Positions 43,374 through 52,282 of a stretch of DNA of 64,000 nucleotides are shown in pieces. Position 1 is the stretch's first letter. Every line of letters starts with the position of its first letter. The notes under the pieces are model-generated. The model saw only the letters and a list, made by a program, of their open reading frames with translations. It was not told the origin of the DNA and searched no databases. The DNA is from Alloyangia pacifica (GTDB taxonomy: Bacteria > Pseudomonadota > Alphaproteobacteria > Rhodobacterales > Rhodobacteraceae), in NCBI RefSeq assembly GCF_003111685.1, contig NZ_CP022190.1, positions 1,264,001 through 1,328,000 of the forward strand, written 5' to 3'. The translations under genes and the position numbers were made by a program.

Positions 43374-45191
43374 TCAAACCTTGGGCAGGTCTGCCTTCTC
43401 ATAGATAGCAGCACCGAACTCCCTTGGGTCCCAGATCGGCTTGACCCCGCGTTCACGAAGCAACTTCTCGATGGCGAGCGGTCTTGCACCCATGACCAGA
43501 GGCAGCCTCTTCTTGGTCACGTATTTCTGCCGGAAGTTCTCGAGCGCCGCGGGCGAAACCCAGACGTCCTCGCCATAAGGCTCGGATGCGATCAGCGGTG
43601 CCGCTTCGGGATGGCAGAACACGCGACGGCCTCGGGAGGGATCGAACCCGAGAATGATGAGCGCCAACTCCCCGCTCATCCCGGGACGGGGAAGCGCAAG
43701 CTTCGACTTGATCTCCTGAGGATCCACGAGAACGGCCGCCAGGCCAGCGGCACCGGCCAAACGGCATGCACGCAGCAAGCGCCCCTGCAGCAACATCGAT
43801 AGAATGACGGACATCTTCACCCTCCCCTTCTCTGCAGCCTTGGCGAGCGTCACCATGGTCGTCGGCTTCTCCGCGACTTCGGGAAGGCGCACCTGCATCC
43901 GCTCCAGGAAAGCCGCCATTTCCAGCCCATCGACTGCCTTGCTCATTTTGCTGGAAGCCGCCTCGACCCCCGTAAGCCGCGTGAGCGCCCCGATCTCAAG
44001 AAGGGCTGCGACCATAGGGCGTGATGCTCCCAGAAACTCCGGCAAGCGGCTGACCGGCACAGCATGCTTCAGCATCCGAATGGACGGGCGCGCGGCGTCG
44101 TAGCGCAGAAAGATATGACCGCACGGGGCCTCCCGGTCAGAGGCGGAAATGGCCCCTTGGTCGGCGAGCAGGTTCCGGAGCGTCATCGGATGTACGAGTT
44201 CTCCGGCCGCGATCTTGGCCACACTGCTGACACGGGGGACCTCAACAGGGCTGCCCAAGAGGATTTGCCCTTTTGTCAGGGGCACCGTGTCGAGGATGTG
44301 CTCCCGCAGAAGAGGGCGGATGGCCCCGGGATCCTTTGTCAGCCGCGATGCGGACATCCAAGCATAGAGCATGCCATAAGCAGTCTTGGGATGCATGGAG
44401 CCGGTGTTGGTCTCGGAACGCTTCAACAGATCCATAAAGGTGGTACGGATCGCCGCCTCCCCCTCGCTCATCACCGGCCACCCCGCGCGGCCGGCTTCAT
44501 CCCACATGCTCTCGGTCATGTTGGAGGCCTTCTGCCCAGCTCCGAACGCGATGACCGCACCCAGCATTTCGGTGGCACGGACGCCCTGCTCGATCCCCTG
44601 GCCATCAAGCCATGCGGGGCCGGAAGCGCCCGCCAGCCTCGCGACGACATAGTCCTGCAGCGGCGAAGGCCGCAGCGAGGCGTTAGGTCCGACCGCCAGC
44701 GCTTCTTTCTCCCAAGGCAACGCCTGAAGTTCATGCGCTCCGTCGTCCCATTTCCCGCCGCGGCGGCTGAGCAACGGGATCTGATGCACGGGACATACCC
44801 TGACCACGGACAGGGACCAGATCAAACGATGCCGCCACCTGGTGGCGGGGCGCGCAGCACCCGCGGCATCCTCGGCCAAGCAGGAGGGGCAGAAGCGGGT
44901 GACGGGCCCAGTCAGGAACTCCGCAGCGAAGCGCTCACCGCGGAGGGCATATTGCCGATCGCCGAGCGCTGTCACAGCGTTATGCGCGACTGATGCGCGC
45001 TCCTGCCCCGAGATCGAACACAGCCGCGCAAGCGCACACTCTTCGCCACGCTTCAAGGACCAGAGGTCGATGCCAAGGTCGTTCAAAAACGGCACAAGGC
45101 GCCCACCCGTGTGAAAGGCCGCGCTACGCGCGGCCCAGGAGAGCGGAGTTTCATCCGGATGAAACGGCAGGTGGGGGAAAAGCATCGCCAT
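43374..45191 (-). CDS. tniQ: TniQ-family target-selection protein, module 2
   Basis: 605 residues. The N-terminal TniQ domain begins FPHLPFHPDETPLSWAARSAA; zinc ligands C101-x2-C104 and C133-x2-H136 match the spacing of the first TniQ. The long C-terminal part has HTH-like segments (LPEFLGASRPMVAALLEIG; VTLAKAAEKGRVKMSVILSMLLQG) that may read a DNA target. It is the last gene of the operon, 3 bases after tnsC. Length is like TnsD-type selectors, larger than TniQ of CRISPR-associated elements. Confidence 0.9.
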   Translation of the reverse strand: MAMLFPHLPFHPDETPLSWAARSAAFHTGGRLVPFLNDLGIDLWSLKRGEECALARLCSISGQERASVAHNAVTALGDRQYALRGERFAAEFLTGPVTRFCPSCLAEDAAGAARPATRWRHRLIWSLSVVRVCPVHQIPLLSRRGGKWDDGAHELQALPWEKEALAVGPNASLRPSPLQDYVVARLAGASGPAWLDGQGIEQGVRATEMLGAVIAFGAGQKASNMTESMWDEAGRAGWPVMSEGEAAIRTTFMDLLKRSETNTGSMHPKTAYGMLYAWMSASRLTKDPGAIRPLLREHILDTVPLTKGQILLGSPVEVPRVSSVAKIAAGELVHPMTLRNLLADQGAISASDREAPCGHIFLRYDAARPSIRMLKHAVPVSRLPEFLGASRPMVAALLEIGALTRLTGVEAASSKMSKAVDGLEMAAFLERMQVRLPEVAEKPTTMVTLAKAAEKGRVKMSVILSMLLQGRLLRACRLAGAAGLAAVLVDPQEIKSKLALPRPGMSGELALIILGFDPSRGRRVFCHPEAAPLIASEPYGEDVWVSPAALENFRQKYVTKKRLPLVMGARPLAIEKLLRERGVKPIWDPREFGAAIYEKADLPKV

Positions 45192-45194
45192 GAC

Positions 45195-46154
45195 TCAGCC
45201 CCTCCGCCGCGTCGAGACACGCGGTGCCACCTCGGAGGCCTGATCGAGGCGCAGAAGCCGATACTGCTCGGCATAGAACACGTTCTGGTCGGCAGGACAC
45301 CCTTCATGCATGGCCCAGGCACGGGCGAAGTGATCGATCGTCAGATCGCAGGCCTCCGCGTAGAGGGCCACCTCGATCGCGCGCACGATCAGTTCGATCG
45401 CCCTGCCGAACCGGTAGCGCGCCCCATGGAAGACCCGCCCGACAAGGTCGGCCTCGACCGGCGCACCAAGGCCAGCCCGATGGCAGTAGTCACCGACGAT
45501 TTGCTGGAAGAGGTCACCGTGCAATTCGGGAACCAACGCCGCAAAAGCGACCGTCGAGAAGCGCCGCTGAACCTGGGGGTCCGTCCGGATAACCTGCGCA
45601 AGCTCCTCGGTGCCGGAGAGGACAACGATCACGGCATCATCCCCCTGCATCAGGGACTTCAACGCGCGCAGAATGAGGTTTCTGTCCGCGCAAAACAGGT
45701 CGTGGGCCTCGTCGATCCACAGGACAACAGTACCCGTCACGCGCATGCGCTCGCGAAGGATCTGGACAAGCGACCAGACCTGCCGGGTCGGCGACACAGT
45801 TCCGTAGCCACTCTTCTCGAGCATCTCCAGCACCATGCTCTTGAGGGTTGCCGGGCTCGGTACGGAGCATTCCAGGAACCTCGGGCGGCCGTACTCCCCC
45901 TCTGCCAGGACAGGAAACTTCATGAGGGCGCGATGAACGAGGTGGGACTTGCCGCTGCCGGCGCCGCCCACGACCATGATACCGCGCGTTTCATTGGTCC
46001 GGGTAAAGCGGATCGGCTCGGGGGAGAGTTCCCCCTCGTCGTCCCGTTTCAGGAGGCGCGCGAGTTGGCCCGTCAGCTCGGTATCCATATCGGAGCCAAC
46101 GTGGAGGCTCCGAAGATGTTCGAGCGCACGTGCGGTTTGAGCGAGATGCGACAT
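45195..46154 (-). CDS. tnsC: TnsC/TniB-type AAA+ ATPase, module 2
   Basis: 319 residues, intact. Walker A GGAGSGKS (63-70), Walker B VVLWIDEAHDL (about 143-153), sensor VVLSGTEELAQ and an arginine-rich end. It would pass the target signal from TniQ to TnsA/TnsB. The start follows GAAGAGGA, 2 bases after the tnsB stop. It gives the reference length (319) that shows module 1 tnsC is broken. Confidence 0.92.
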   Translation of the reverse strand: MSHLAQTARALEHLRSLHVGSDMDTELTGQLARLLKRDDEGELSPEPIRFTRTNETRGIMVVGGAGSGKSHLVHRALMKFPVLAEGEYGRPRFLECSVPSPATLKSMVLEMLEKSGYGTVSPTRQVWSLVQILRERMRVTGTVVLWIDEAHDLFCADRNLILRALKSLMQGDDAVIVVLSGTEELAQVIRTDPQVQRRFSTVAFAALVPELHGDLFQQIVGDYCHRAGLGAPVEADLVGRVFHGARYRFGRAIELIVRAIEVALYAEACDLTIDHFARAWAMHEGCPADQNVFYAEQYRLLRLDQASEVAPRVSTRRRG

Positions 46155-46156
46155 GA

Positions 46157-48310
46157 TCAGTCCTCTTCGATGTTCAGGGTCGTCTGGGTCTTGGGCGCGC
46201 TGCCGGCACGTTTCGCCGCGTTGCGCTGCACCGGAGGCGCGGCATCGGCGGGCTCGACGTGATCGCGAATGGCACGGCCCAGCTCGCTGTCGTTCTGCGG
46301 GCTGGAGGCGCGCTCGTGGAATTCCACACCCGCGAGCACTTTCCTTTCCGCACGTTCGATGGCGTCGCCAGACCAGTCCTCGAGGTTCAGGCTCGCCGCA
46401 ACCATGGCTGCCTCGTTGCGCTCTTCGATCGCCTTGATGGCCTGACGGACCGCCGGCAGATCCAGCCGGTTCGACTTCGGGTTGCCGGCACGAACCGTGC
46501 GGGTTGCCGTCAGCCAGGTTTGTGCGGAGACCCCTTCGAGGCTGGCGTCAACAGACGGCACCTCATGCCACCGATCTCCCAGCTGAACCGAAACGGCTCC
46601 GATATCCTTGGGATGCCAGCGGACATTGACGGTGCAGCTGTCCTCACGACGGAGCCACGTCGCCAGTTTCTCGGAGTGATAGCGGACCTTGAGGATGGTG
46701 ATCCCGGTCTTATCCAGCGTAGCGGTCTTATGCTGGCCGAACACGGTGCGCGCAGTGTGCATGTCCGGCGGCGGCATCACACCCCATTGCGTGCTCAGAC
46801 GACGCCAGCAGGCGATGGGCGTCTCTCCGTCCAGCCCACGGTGAGGCGTGTTGTGGTAGATGTCGACGACCCAGCGAACCAGCGCAAAGGTCAGATCATC
46901 TACGGTCAGCGCAGCGCGTTTGGTGGGGTCAGAGTCGCCTTTCTCCAGAATGTTGGAGAAGGTACGGCCAGACAGGCGCGGCATCAGATCCAGGACGAAG
47001 GTCTTGAACACACGTTCGATGGTCCCGCGAACTTCCGGAACGCCGTTGATGGCGATTTCCGTAGCGATCGCCAGATCAGCACATGCGAACCGAAAGCGTT
47101 CGGACTTGAACGCGAGGCCTCCGTCGGTGACGATCAATTCGGGCCGACCATGCATGTCCCAGGCGGTGAGCGCGCCGACGGCGTCTGCCCACTTGCCCTT
47201 GTTCGTCATGATCATCTGCACCGCCTGGGTAGCGGCCTCGCCCCCGGGCTCCCGGCTCAGGACCATGGAGAGGATGCAGCGCGTGGTGCAGCAGATCGCT
47301 GCGGTGATCCACCAGCGCGCCTTCTTTTTGTCGAGCCCCATGGCAGTCCTCTCCTCGTCCGTCAGGAGATCGAACATGCCGGAGTCCTTCATGAGGGTGA
47401 TCAGGTCGACTTGCCATTCGTCGATTTCCACCCGCTGAAGCGGCCGGGTGAGATCCAGGCCGTTGAGCACCGGGCGGTACTTCTTCCGCGCCGCGGCCTC
47501 GCCTTCCCGGGCCAAGGTCACTTGGAAGGGATCGAGTTCGCGCACAGCGCGGCGGACCGTCTCACGGCTTGGCGTGGTCAACACACCCAGCCCAACTTTC
47601 ACCCGTTCGGCATTACGCTTGGCGAAGGCGATTTGGACGCCTTCATGGATCATCTTGATCGTCGGCTTCTCGGGCGAAAGATACTTCCGCACCTCGGTCA
47701 TGAGCAGGCCGATTTCTTCAGGGCCCATCACCCGGGTACGATTGCCGCGACGATGCATGACATCGGCCAGCCCGATCAGCCCAAGCTCTTCCTTCGCGAC
47801 CAGCCAACGGCGCAACGTACGGGGAGAAGGCGCTTCGCCGAAGTTCCGCGAGATGTCGAGCCTGTGGTCGCCAGCGCGGGTATCCTTCCCCGCATACTCC
47901 AAGGCCTTGCCCTTGATCAGCACCATGTTGGCGCCAAGGCTTTCATCCGTCATCTTGATCAGGCCATCGCGGCGCAGTTCCAGCAGCGCCTCGCAATAGG
48001 CGTCCTTCTTCGAAAGGCGCGCATGGCTCTTGAACGGCAGATCGTTCACGAAACCCGCGGACTGAACCAAGCGCTTGCGAGCAGAGGCGACATCGTAATA
48101 GCCCATCTCGACCCGGATACGACCCTGCGCGCCCAAGCGGCTCAGCTGTCCATGCGTATACCCTTGGGCGAGACCGACACTGTCATCGGCACCGAAGACA
48201 TACCCGTCTTCGGATTGGTGAATGACCTTGCAGGCCATCCCGTTGATATGCACCCGGTCGAACTTTCCGAAGGCATAGCGTGCGTTGTCGATATCGAAGT
48301 TGAGTTCCAT
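46157..48310 (-). CDS. tnsB: TnsB/TniA-type DDE transposase, module 2
   Basis: 717 residues. Catalytic acids D297 (VEIDEWQVDL), D396 (LIVTDGGLAF) and E432 (GTIERVF) are in place. The N-terminal ~280 residues contain HTH-like helices (PSPRTLRRWLVAKEELG). The C-terminus is shorter and less Pro-rich than in module 1. The start follows GAGGAAA. It is 132 bases downstream of tnsA, so unlike module 1 the two genes do not overlap. Confidence 0.92.
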   Translation of the reverse strand: MELNFDIDNARYAFGKFDRVHINGMACKVIHQSEDGYVFGADDSVGLAQGYTHGQLSRLGAQGRIRVEMGYYDVASARKRLVQSAGFVNDLPFKSHARLSKKDAYCEALLELRRDGLIKMTDESLGANMVLIKGKALEYAGKDTRAGDHRLDISRNFGEAPSPRTLRRWLVAKEELGLIGLADVMHRRGNRTRVMGPEEIGLLMTEVRKYLSPEKPTIKMIHEGVQIAFAKRNAERVKVGLGVLTTPSRETVRRAVRELDPFQVTLAREGEAAARKKYRPVLNGLDLTRPLQRVEIDEWQVDLITLMKDSGMFDLLTDEERTAMGLDKKKARWWITAAICCTTRCILSMVLSREPGGEAATQAVQMIMTNKGKWADAVGALTAWDMHGRPELIVTDGGLAFKSERFRFACADLAIATEIAINGVPEVRGTIERVFKTFVLDLMPRLSGRTFSNILEKGDSDPTKRAALTVDDLTFALVRWVVDIYHNTPHRGLDGETPIACWRRLSTQWGVMPPPDMHTARTVFGQHKTATLDKTGITILKVRYHSEKLATWLRREDSCTVNVRWHPKDIGAVSVQLGDRWHEVPSVDASLEGVSAQTWLTATRTVRAGNPKSNRLDLPAVRQAIKAIEERNEAAMVAASLNLEDWSGDAIERAERKVLAGVEFHERASSPQNDSELGRAIRDHVEPADAAPPVQRNAAKRAGSAPKTQTTLNIEED

Positions 48311-48442
48311 TTTCTTTCCTCTGGAAGTGTCCGGTCGTTCCGGAATTTGAGCGCGCGGAGAGAACCCACTGCCGATGTGCAGTCGGGCCGCCGCAGCGGT
48401 TGATGGGGGATGATTGGTAGAGGGACTGAGACAGAGCTGCGG

Positions 48443-49123
48443 TTAGTGCAGCGCCATCACCCTGATGACCTGGGAGGTTTCGCTGATCTTCTCCCGGCGC
48501 AGGAGCTGGAGGTGCCCCGATCCGATGTGACGGACCACGGCGCGCAAGCCGGTACCCTCCATCCCGATCCGGTCGCGCAGGACCCCGATCGTCTCGACGC
48601 CGCGCATCATACCGATCACCTCGGCAGCTGCCTGATCTGCGTCAGGCTCCGCGATGCGTACCGAGTGAAGGTGCGTGGCGTTGTGAAGAGCGACAGGGCA
48701 GACATCCCGTTCGGTGAAGAGGCGAAAGTCATCGAACACGCCCTGGGAGAGCGACTGGTGCTTGACCCTGGCCAGCTCGTCCTCGTACCCGGCGCTGACA
48801 CGATGGATCGGACGCACCGCGTAGCCGATACGACGGCCGTCACGGAGCCGGCAGACCAGGTCGACATAGTGGGTGTAGTACTCGCCATCGGCGTCATACC
48901 AGTCAAAGGCCTGCTGCTCGACGAGATCGACCGTGGTCGGCGCATAGCGGAGGATGAGCGCCACCTTCTTCTCAAGGTTGCTTTCCAGGCCGACGCCGCG
49001 CCCGTGGCCTTCGCCAAAAGTGATATGTCCCGTGAAATGGGACTTCGATGCGACTTGAGTGCTGCGGTTACCAGCGCTCACCTCGGGCAAGCGAATACCG
49101 CCCGGCAGAAAGGGATAAGACAT
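48443..49123 (-). CDS. tnsA: TnsA-like endonuclease subunit, module 2 (Lys replaced by Arg)
   Basis: 226 residues from the ATG at 49123 (GGGAGA upstream); a longer Cys-rich extension upstream is not convincing. The order LESNLEKKVALILRY (E47/E51), THYVDLVCRL (D88) and GYAVRP (R104, 16 residues later) resembles the TnsA PD-(D/E)XK core, where the last residue is normally Lys. The same Asp-to-Arg spacing occurs in the module 1 protein. Expected partner of TnsB in cutting the 5' strands; activity uncertain because of the Arg. Confidence 0.72.
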   Translation of the reverse strand: MSYPFLPGGIRLPEVSAGNRSTQVASKSHFTGHITFGEGHGRGVGLESNLEKKVALILRYAPTTVDLVEQQAFDWYDADGEYYTHYVDLVCRLRDGRRIGYAVRPIHRVSAGYEDELARVKHQSLSQGVFDDFRLFTERDVCPVALHNATHLHSVRIAEPDADQAAAEVIGMMRGVETIGVLRDRIGMEGTGLRAVVRHIGSGHLQLLRREKISETSQVIRVMALH

Positions 49124-49375
49124 GATTTCTCCCGCCCCGAGAAATTGACATTCTCGGGCTATGACGATCTTAGAAATGCGCGGAGAGCCGTCCTTGTCCT
49201 GGCGACAGCAACATGCTAATCGGCAGGTGCAACACAGGGATCGGGCTTTCGCACGGTTCATTCGGGCGCCAAGCGCCTATATCTGGTTTTGGGTGTTTGA
49301 GCCTCTTTGGACAGTTTCTTCCGATGAGCGCCTGTAACCTGACTGGAACTGAGAGATCAGAACCGTGTCAGGAGA
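49124..49375. other. Leader region upstream of tnsA module 2, no gene recognised
   Basis: Frames here are poor. The wider stretch 49124-49745 is A/T-richer than average and should contain the tns operon promoter. Confidence 0.4.
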
Positions 49376-49615
49376 TCAGCCGCATATTCGGGAATTGCCC
49401 ATAGAAGACGAACGTTCCCCATGTCCAGCCCGCCGGGAGTGCGGGGTTTTGGGGACCGAATTTTCGCAAATTCCGGCCTCAAGATCGGAAAGGCACATGC
49501 CTCCGATTTTCAGATCATCCAGCAGATTTTGCGAAAAGATGACCGAAAGTTCTTCAGCACCGCCCGAAACACGGGCGCTGTGAGCCTCAGAAATTTTTTG
49601 AATGGTCATTTTCAT
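49376..49615 (-). CDS. Possible small protein, 79 aa (weak)
   Basis: An ATG at 49615 opens a frame whose first half (MTIQKISEAHSARVSGGAEE, LSVIFSQNLLDDLKIGG) looks protein-like, but no ribosome binding site is seen and the second half is low quality. The region also contains ttttgcgaaaa (49527-49537) and ttttcgcaaa (49461-49470), so it may be regulatory instead. Confidence 0.25.
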   Translation of the reverse strand: MKMTIQKISEAHSARVSGGAEELSVIFSQNLLDDLKIGGMCLSDLEAGICENSVPKTPHSRRAGHGERSSSMGNSRICG

Positions 49616-49745
49616 CGGGATAACTCTGTGGATAGTTGAGAATGCACGCCAATTCGGCGGCGCACATCATGCAATCACTCCGATTTCGCGAATCGAATTC
49701 GACAAATCATTCGGCTCTCCGCGCCAGGAAGGCGCCGGGATTCGG

Positions 49746-50372
49746 TCAGGACGCGCCGCTGCGGGCGAGCTGCGACAGCCGCCGGAAGAGCTTGTCGGAC
49801 AGGATCGTCCGCCGCTCCCACTCCGGTGTTTTCAGCTCCCTGGCAGCATCCCCAAACCAGAGCTTCAAACTGCCCTGGTCGGATCGGTGCGAGAAAACGG
49901 CATGCGGCCCGTTTGAACTGACCTCGACAGAGACCGGGGCAGAGTTGAACCCTTCGTCGGCATCCTCGAACCACTCCTCGAGCCAGTGGCCGCAGAATGC
50001 GCCAAAGGTACGGTGCAGCTGCAGGCCAGCGACAGGCAGCCGGTTCAGGACATCGAGCAGCTTGCTCTCTCCTCCCGCATCGCAGTTGGCTTCCCATTGG
50101 ATATGGCCGTCAAGAAACAGGTTCCCGCGCACAAGCCGAAGCTGCGAGAGTTCCCGCACGGCCTCAGGCGCATCCTTGGTCTCCAGCCCCAGGGCCAGAG
50201 GGAGCGTTAGATGAAAGACGTCGGCACCCTGCATATCAGTTGCGGCCCGCCCCCGCCCTCCGGGCGTGAGGAGACCTGCACGCCCCATTTCGCGCGCCAT
50301 CGCGTCGACCTTGTTGGGGTTCAGGTCGAACCGCTGGGCAAGCGCCCGCACCATTTCCCCTTTCGTCGCCAT
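49746..50372 (-). CDS. Unknown protein with N-terminal winged-helix-like domain, 208 aa
   Basis: The first ~50 residues (GEMVRALAQRFDLNPNKVDAMAREMGRAGLLTPGGRGRAATDM) look like a winged-helix or HTH domain followed by a glycine-rich wing. The rest is an acidic alpha/beta region that I do not recognise. It lies between the small membrane protein gene and the tns module 2 operon, all on the minus strand, and could be a regulator of either. The start ATG at 50372 follows AAGGACAG. Confidence 0.65.
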   Translation of the reverse strand: MATKGEMVRALAQRFDLNPNKVDAMAREMGRAGLLTPGGRGRAATDMQGADVFHLTLPLALGLETKDAPEAVRELSQLRLVRGNLFLDGHIQWEANCDAGGESKLLDVLNRLPVAGLQLHRTFGAFCGHWLEEWFEDADEGFNSAPVSVEVSSNGPHAVFSHRSDQGSLKLWFGDAARELKTPEWERRTILSDKLFRRLSQLARSGAS

Positions 50373-50427
50373 GAAAGCTGTCCTTGCGATGTGTCGTTGG
50401 GAGCCTTATGCCACCCGGCACTTCATC

Positions 50428-50742
50428 CGTCAATTTATAAGAAAAAGTTTTTACGATAAATATTCGCATAAAGGCAAGGCCGACGGTTACTGTTCTCGCA
50501 GCCGGAGCGGCGCACCGCAGCATTCACACACCGGGCGCTTCGCCTTTAGCTCCTCCAAGCGGTGTAGCGGCGCGCTTTCCACAAAGCGCCGGACCCGCTC
50601 AGGATCGACGCCGGCACTCCGCGCAGAGTCCCGGTAGACCAGCCAGCAGTGGGCTGACCCCACGACGCTGATCACCATGCCAGCTATGCAGATCAACGGA
50701 CCAATCATGAGCTTCTTTTTCTGAAGGTCATCTTGGATGAGC
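50428..50742. repeat. Direct repeat S, left of the IclR-TRAP cassette
   Basis: About 315 bases repeated at 58331-58643 in the same orientation, roughly 80% identical by eye. It consists of a small membrane protein gene plus an A/T-rich downstream box (aagtttttacgataaat). Confidence 0.8.
50487..50708 (-). CDS. Small one-helix membrane protein with C-terminal CxCCG motif, copy 2
   Basis: 73 residues: a membrane helix (IGPLICIAGMVISVVGSAHCWLVY), the family block VDPERVRRFVESAPLHRLEELK and a C-terminal VCECCGAP that could bind zinc. Nearly identical to copy 3 (58394) and related to the longer copy in the tniQ operon (29976). Upstream of the winged-helix gene in the same direction. Role unknown; all three copies lie near Tn7-like modules or their cargo. 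Confidence 0.78.
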   Translation of the reverse strand: MIGPLICIAGMVISVVGSAHCWLVYRDSARSAGVDPERVRRFVESAPLHRLEELKAKRPVCECCGAPLRLREQ

Positions 50743-50911
50743 CCTCAAGAGATCTTCCCTGGTGCCTCCCTACCGTTCCGCAAAAGGATCACCCCATCAA
50801 GTGGCGAAGCAAACATTGGGCAGCGCCTACGTCACCACCGCGATATCGCGGAAGTCCGGGCCGCCATCACGGGAGCTCTCGCAGCAGCCCGCCAGCTTTA
50901 ATGCTCTTCTC

Positions 50912-50973
50912 TTGACAACAAAACGTCGCCCCAATACTTCCTGTATATGGAGAATACTTCGCATTTGTGAAGT
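50912..50973 (+). promoter_or_regulatory. Promoter and possible IclR operator
   Basis: TTGACA (50912-50917), 17 bases, TACTTC (50935-50940). Downstream lies a palindrome acttc-N8-gaagt (50956-50973), and the 8-mer aatacttc occurs twice, 20 bases apart. This fits self-control by the IclR regulator that follows. Confidence 0.55.
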
Positions 50974-51020
50974 TGAGTCGCGGTTCTTTGAAGATGATCC
51001 GCGATGGAGGGAGGAAATCG

Positions 51021-51776
51021 ATGACCGTACGTCAGGCGGATAACGTCCTGCGGTTTTTTGAGTATTTTGCCGCATCGCAGAGGCCGGCCACGCTCACGCA
51101 ACTGTCAGAAACGCTGGAGCTACCGCTGTCGAGCACCAGCAACCTAGTCTCGACCCTGCGCGAGCGCGGGTTCCTGTTCGAGGTCCGAAAACGCGGCGGG
51201 TTCTACCCGACCCGCCGCATGCATGATCTGACCCTATCGATCCTCGACGGCGACCCGGTGCTCGGGCTCGTGCGCGAGCACATGGAAGCGCTGCGCGAGG
51301 AGACCGGAGAGACCATCCTGCTCGCCGCCCGCGAGGGCGATCACGCGATCTATCTCGAGGCGCTCGAGTCCCGCAAAGGCGTGCGCTACTCGGCGAAAGC
51401 GGGCGAGACCCGGCCGATCTACGCGATCTCCTCGGGCAAGGCGATCCTCTCGGCGTTCGACGACGCGGCGCTGCGGCGCGAACTGGCGGGGCTCGACTAT
51501 TCCGAGGCGGCGGAGACCTCGATCACCGATCCCGACGCGCTCTTCGACAACATCGTCGCCGGGCGCGAGCGCGGCTGGTTCCTGAACGCCACCGAATTCA
51601 CCCCCGAGGTTTCGGGCGCGGGGGTGCTGCTCGACATTGCCGACCAGAAATATGGGCTGTCCGTGGCGGGGCCGAACTACCGCATGCAGGGCCGCTACGA
51701 CGAGCTCGGCGCGGCGCTCGCACGGGTCGTCGCGGCCATCAAGAGCCAGATCCACGAAAGCGGAGACGGCCGATGA
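51021..51776 (+). CDS. IclR family transcriptional regulator
   Basis: 251 residues from the ATG at 51021, with GGAGGAAA at ideal spacing. N-terminal winged helix (QADNVLRFFEYFAASQRPATLTQLSETLELPLSSTSNLVSTL) and C-terminal IclR effector domain (LAAREGDHAIYLEALESRKGVRYSAKAGETRPIYAISSGKAIL). It overlaps the TRAP dctQ gene by 4 bases, so it is part of the operon it probably controls. Confidence 0.93.
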   Translation: MTVRQADNVLRFFEYFAASQRPATLTQLSETLELPLSSTSNLVSTLRERGFLFEVRKRGGFYPTRRMHDLTLSILDGDPVLGLVREHMEALREETGETILLAAREGDHAIYLEALESRKGVRYSAKAGETRPIYAISSGKAILSAFDDAALRRELAGLDYSEAAETSITDPDALFDNIVAGRERGWFLNATEFTPEVSGAGVLLDIADQKYGLSVAGPNYRMQGRYDELGAALARVVAAIKSQIHESGDGR

Positions 51777-52282
51777 TCCGGAAATACATGGCGATCATCG
51801 ACCACACCTTCACCGCGGTTGCGGTCTTTGCGCTGGCCTTCATGACGCTGCTGATCGTCGCCGACGTGGCGCTGCGCTACGGCGCCGGGACGCCGATCTT
51901 CTTTGCCCATGACCTCGTCGTGCTCTACCTCACGCCCGCGGTCTTCTTCTTCGGCTTCGGCCCGACCTACTGGCGCGCCGAGCACCTCTCGGTCGACCTG
52001 CTTACGCTCAACCTGCCGCACCGCCTGCGCGAGCTCACCGACGTGGTGTCGAGCGCCATCGGGCTCTGGGTCTTCGGCCTGCTGACCTGGGTCGCCTGGG
52101 AGCGCGCCGCCAAGAGCTTTGCCAACAACGAGGTGATCGCGAGCATCGTGCCGTGGCCGGCATGGGCGAGCTACGCGCTCGTGCCCATCGGCTCCGCCGC
52201 GATGGTGCTGGTCTGTGCCGCGCGCATCGTGATTTCCCTCAACAAGGCCTTTGGCCGTGCGACCGGGGAGGCCGCGCAATGA
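51773..52282 (+). CDS. dctQ: TRAP transporter small permease (DctQ)
   Basis: 169 residues, four hydrophobic segments, and the DctQ-type PTYWRAEHLSVDLLTLNLPHRLREL loop. It pairs with the large permease (52279-53565) and binding protein (54042-55076) to import an organic acid using the sodium gradient. Overlaps neighbours by 4 bases on both sides. Confidence 0.92.
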   Translation: MIRKYMAIIDHTFTAVAVFALAFMTLLIVADVALRYGAGTPIFFAHDLVVLYLTPAVFFFGFGPTYWRAEHLSVDLLTLNLPHRLRELTDVVSSAIGLWVFGLLTWVAWERAAKSFANNEVIASIVPWPAWASYALVPIGSAAMVLVCAARIVISLNKAFGRATGEAAQ

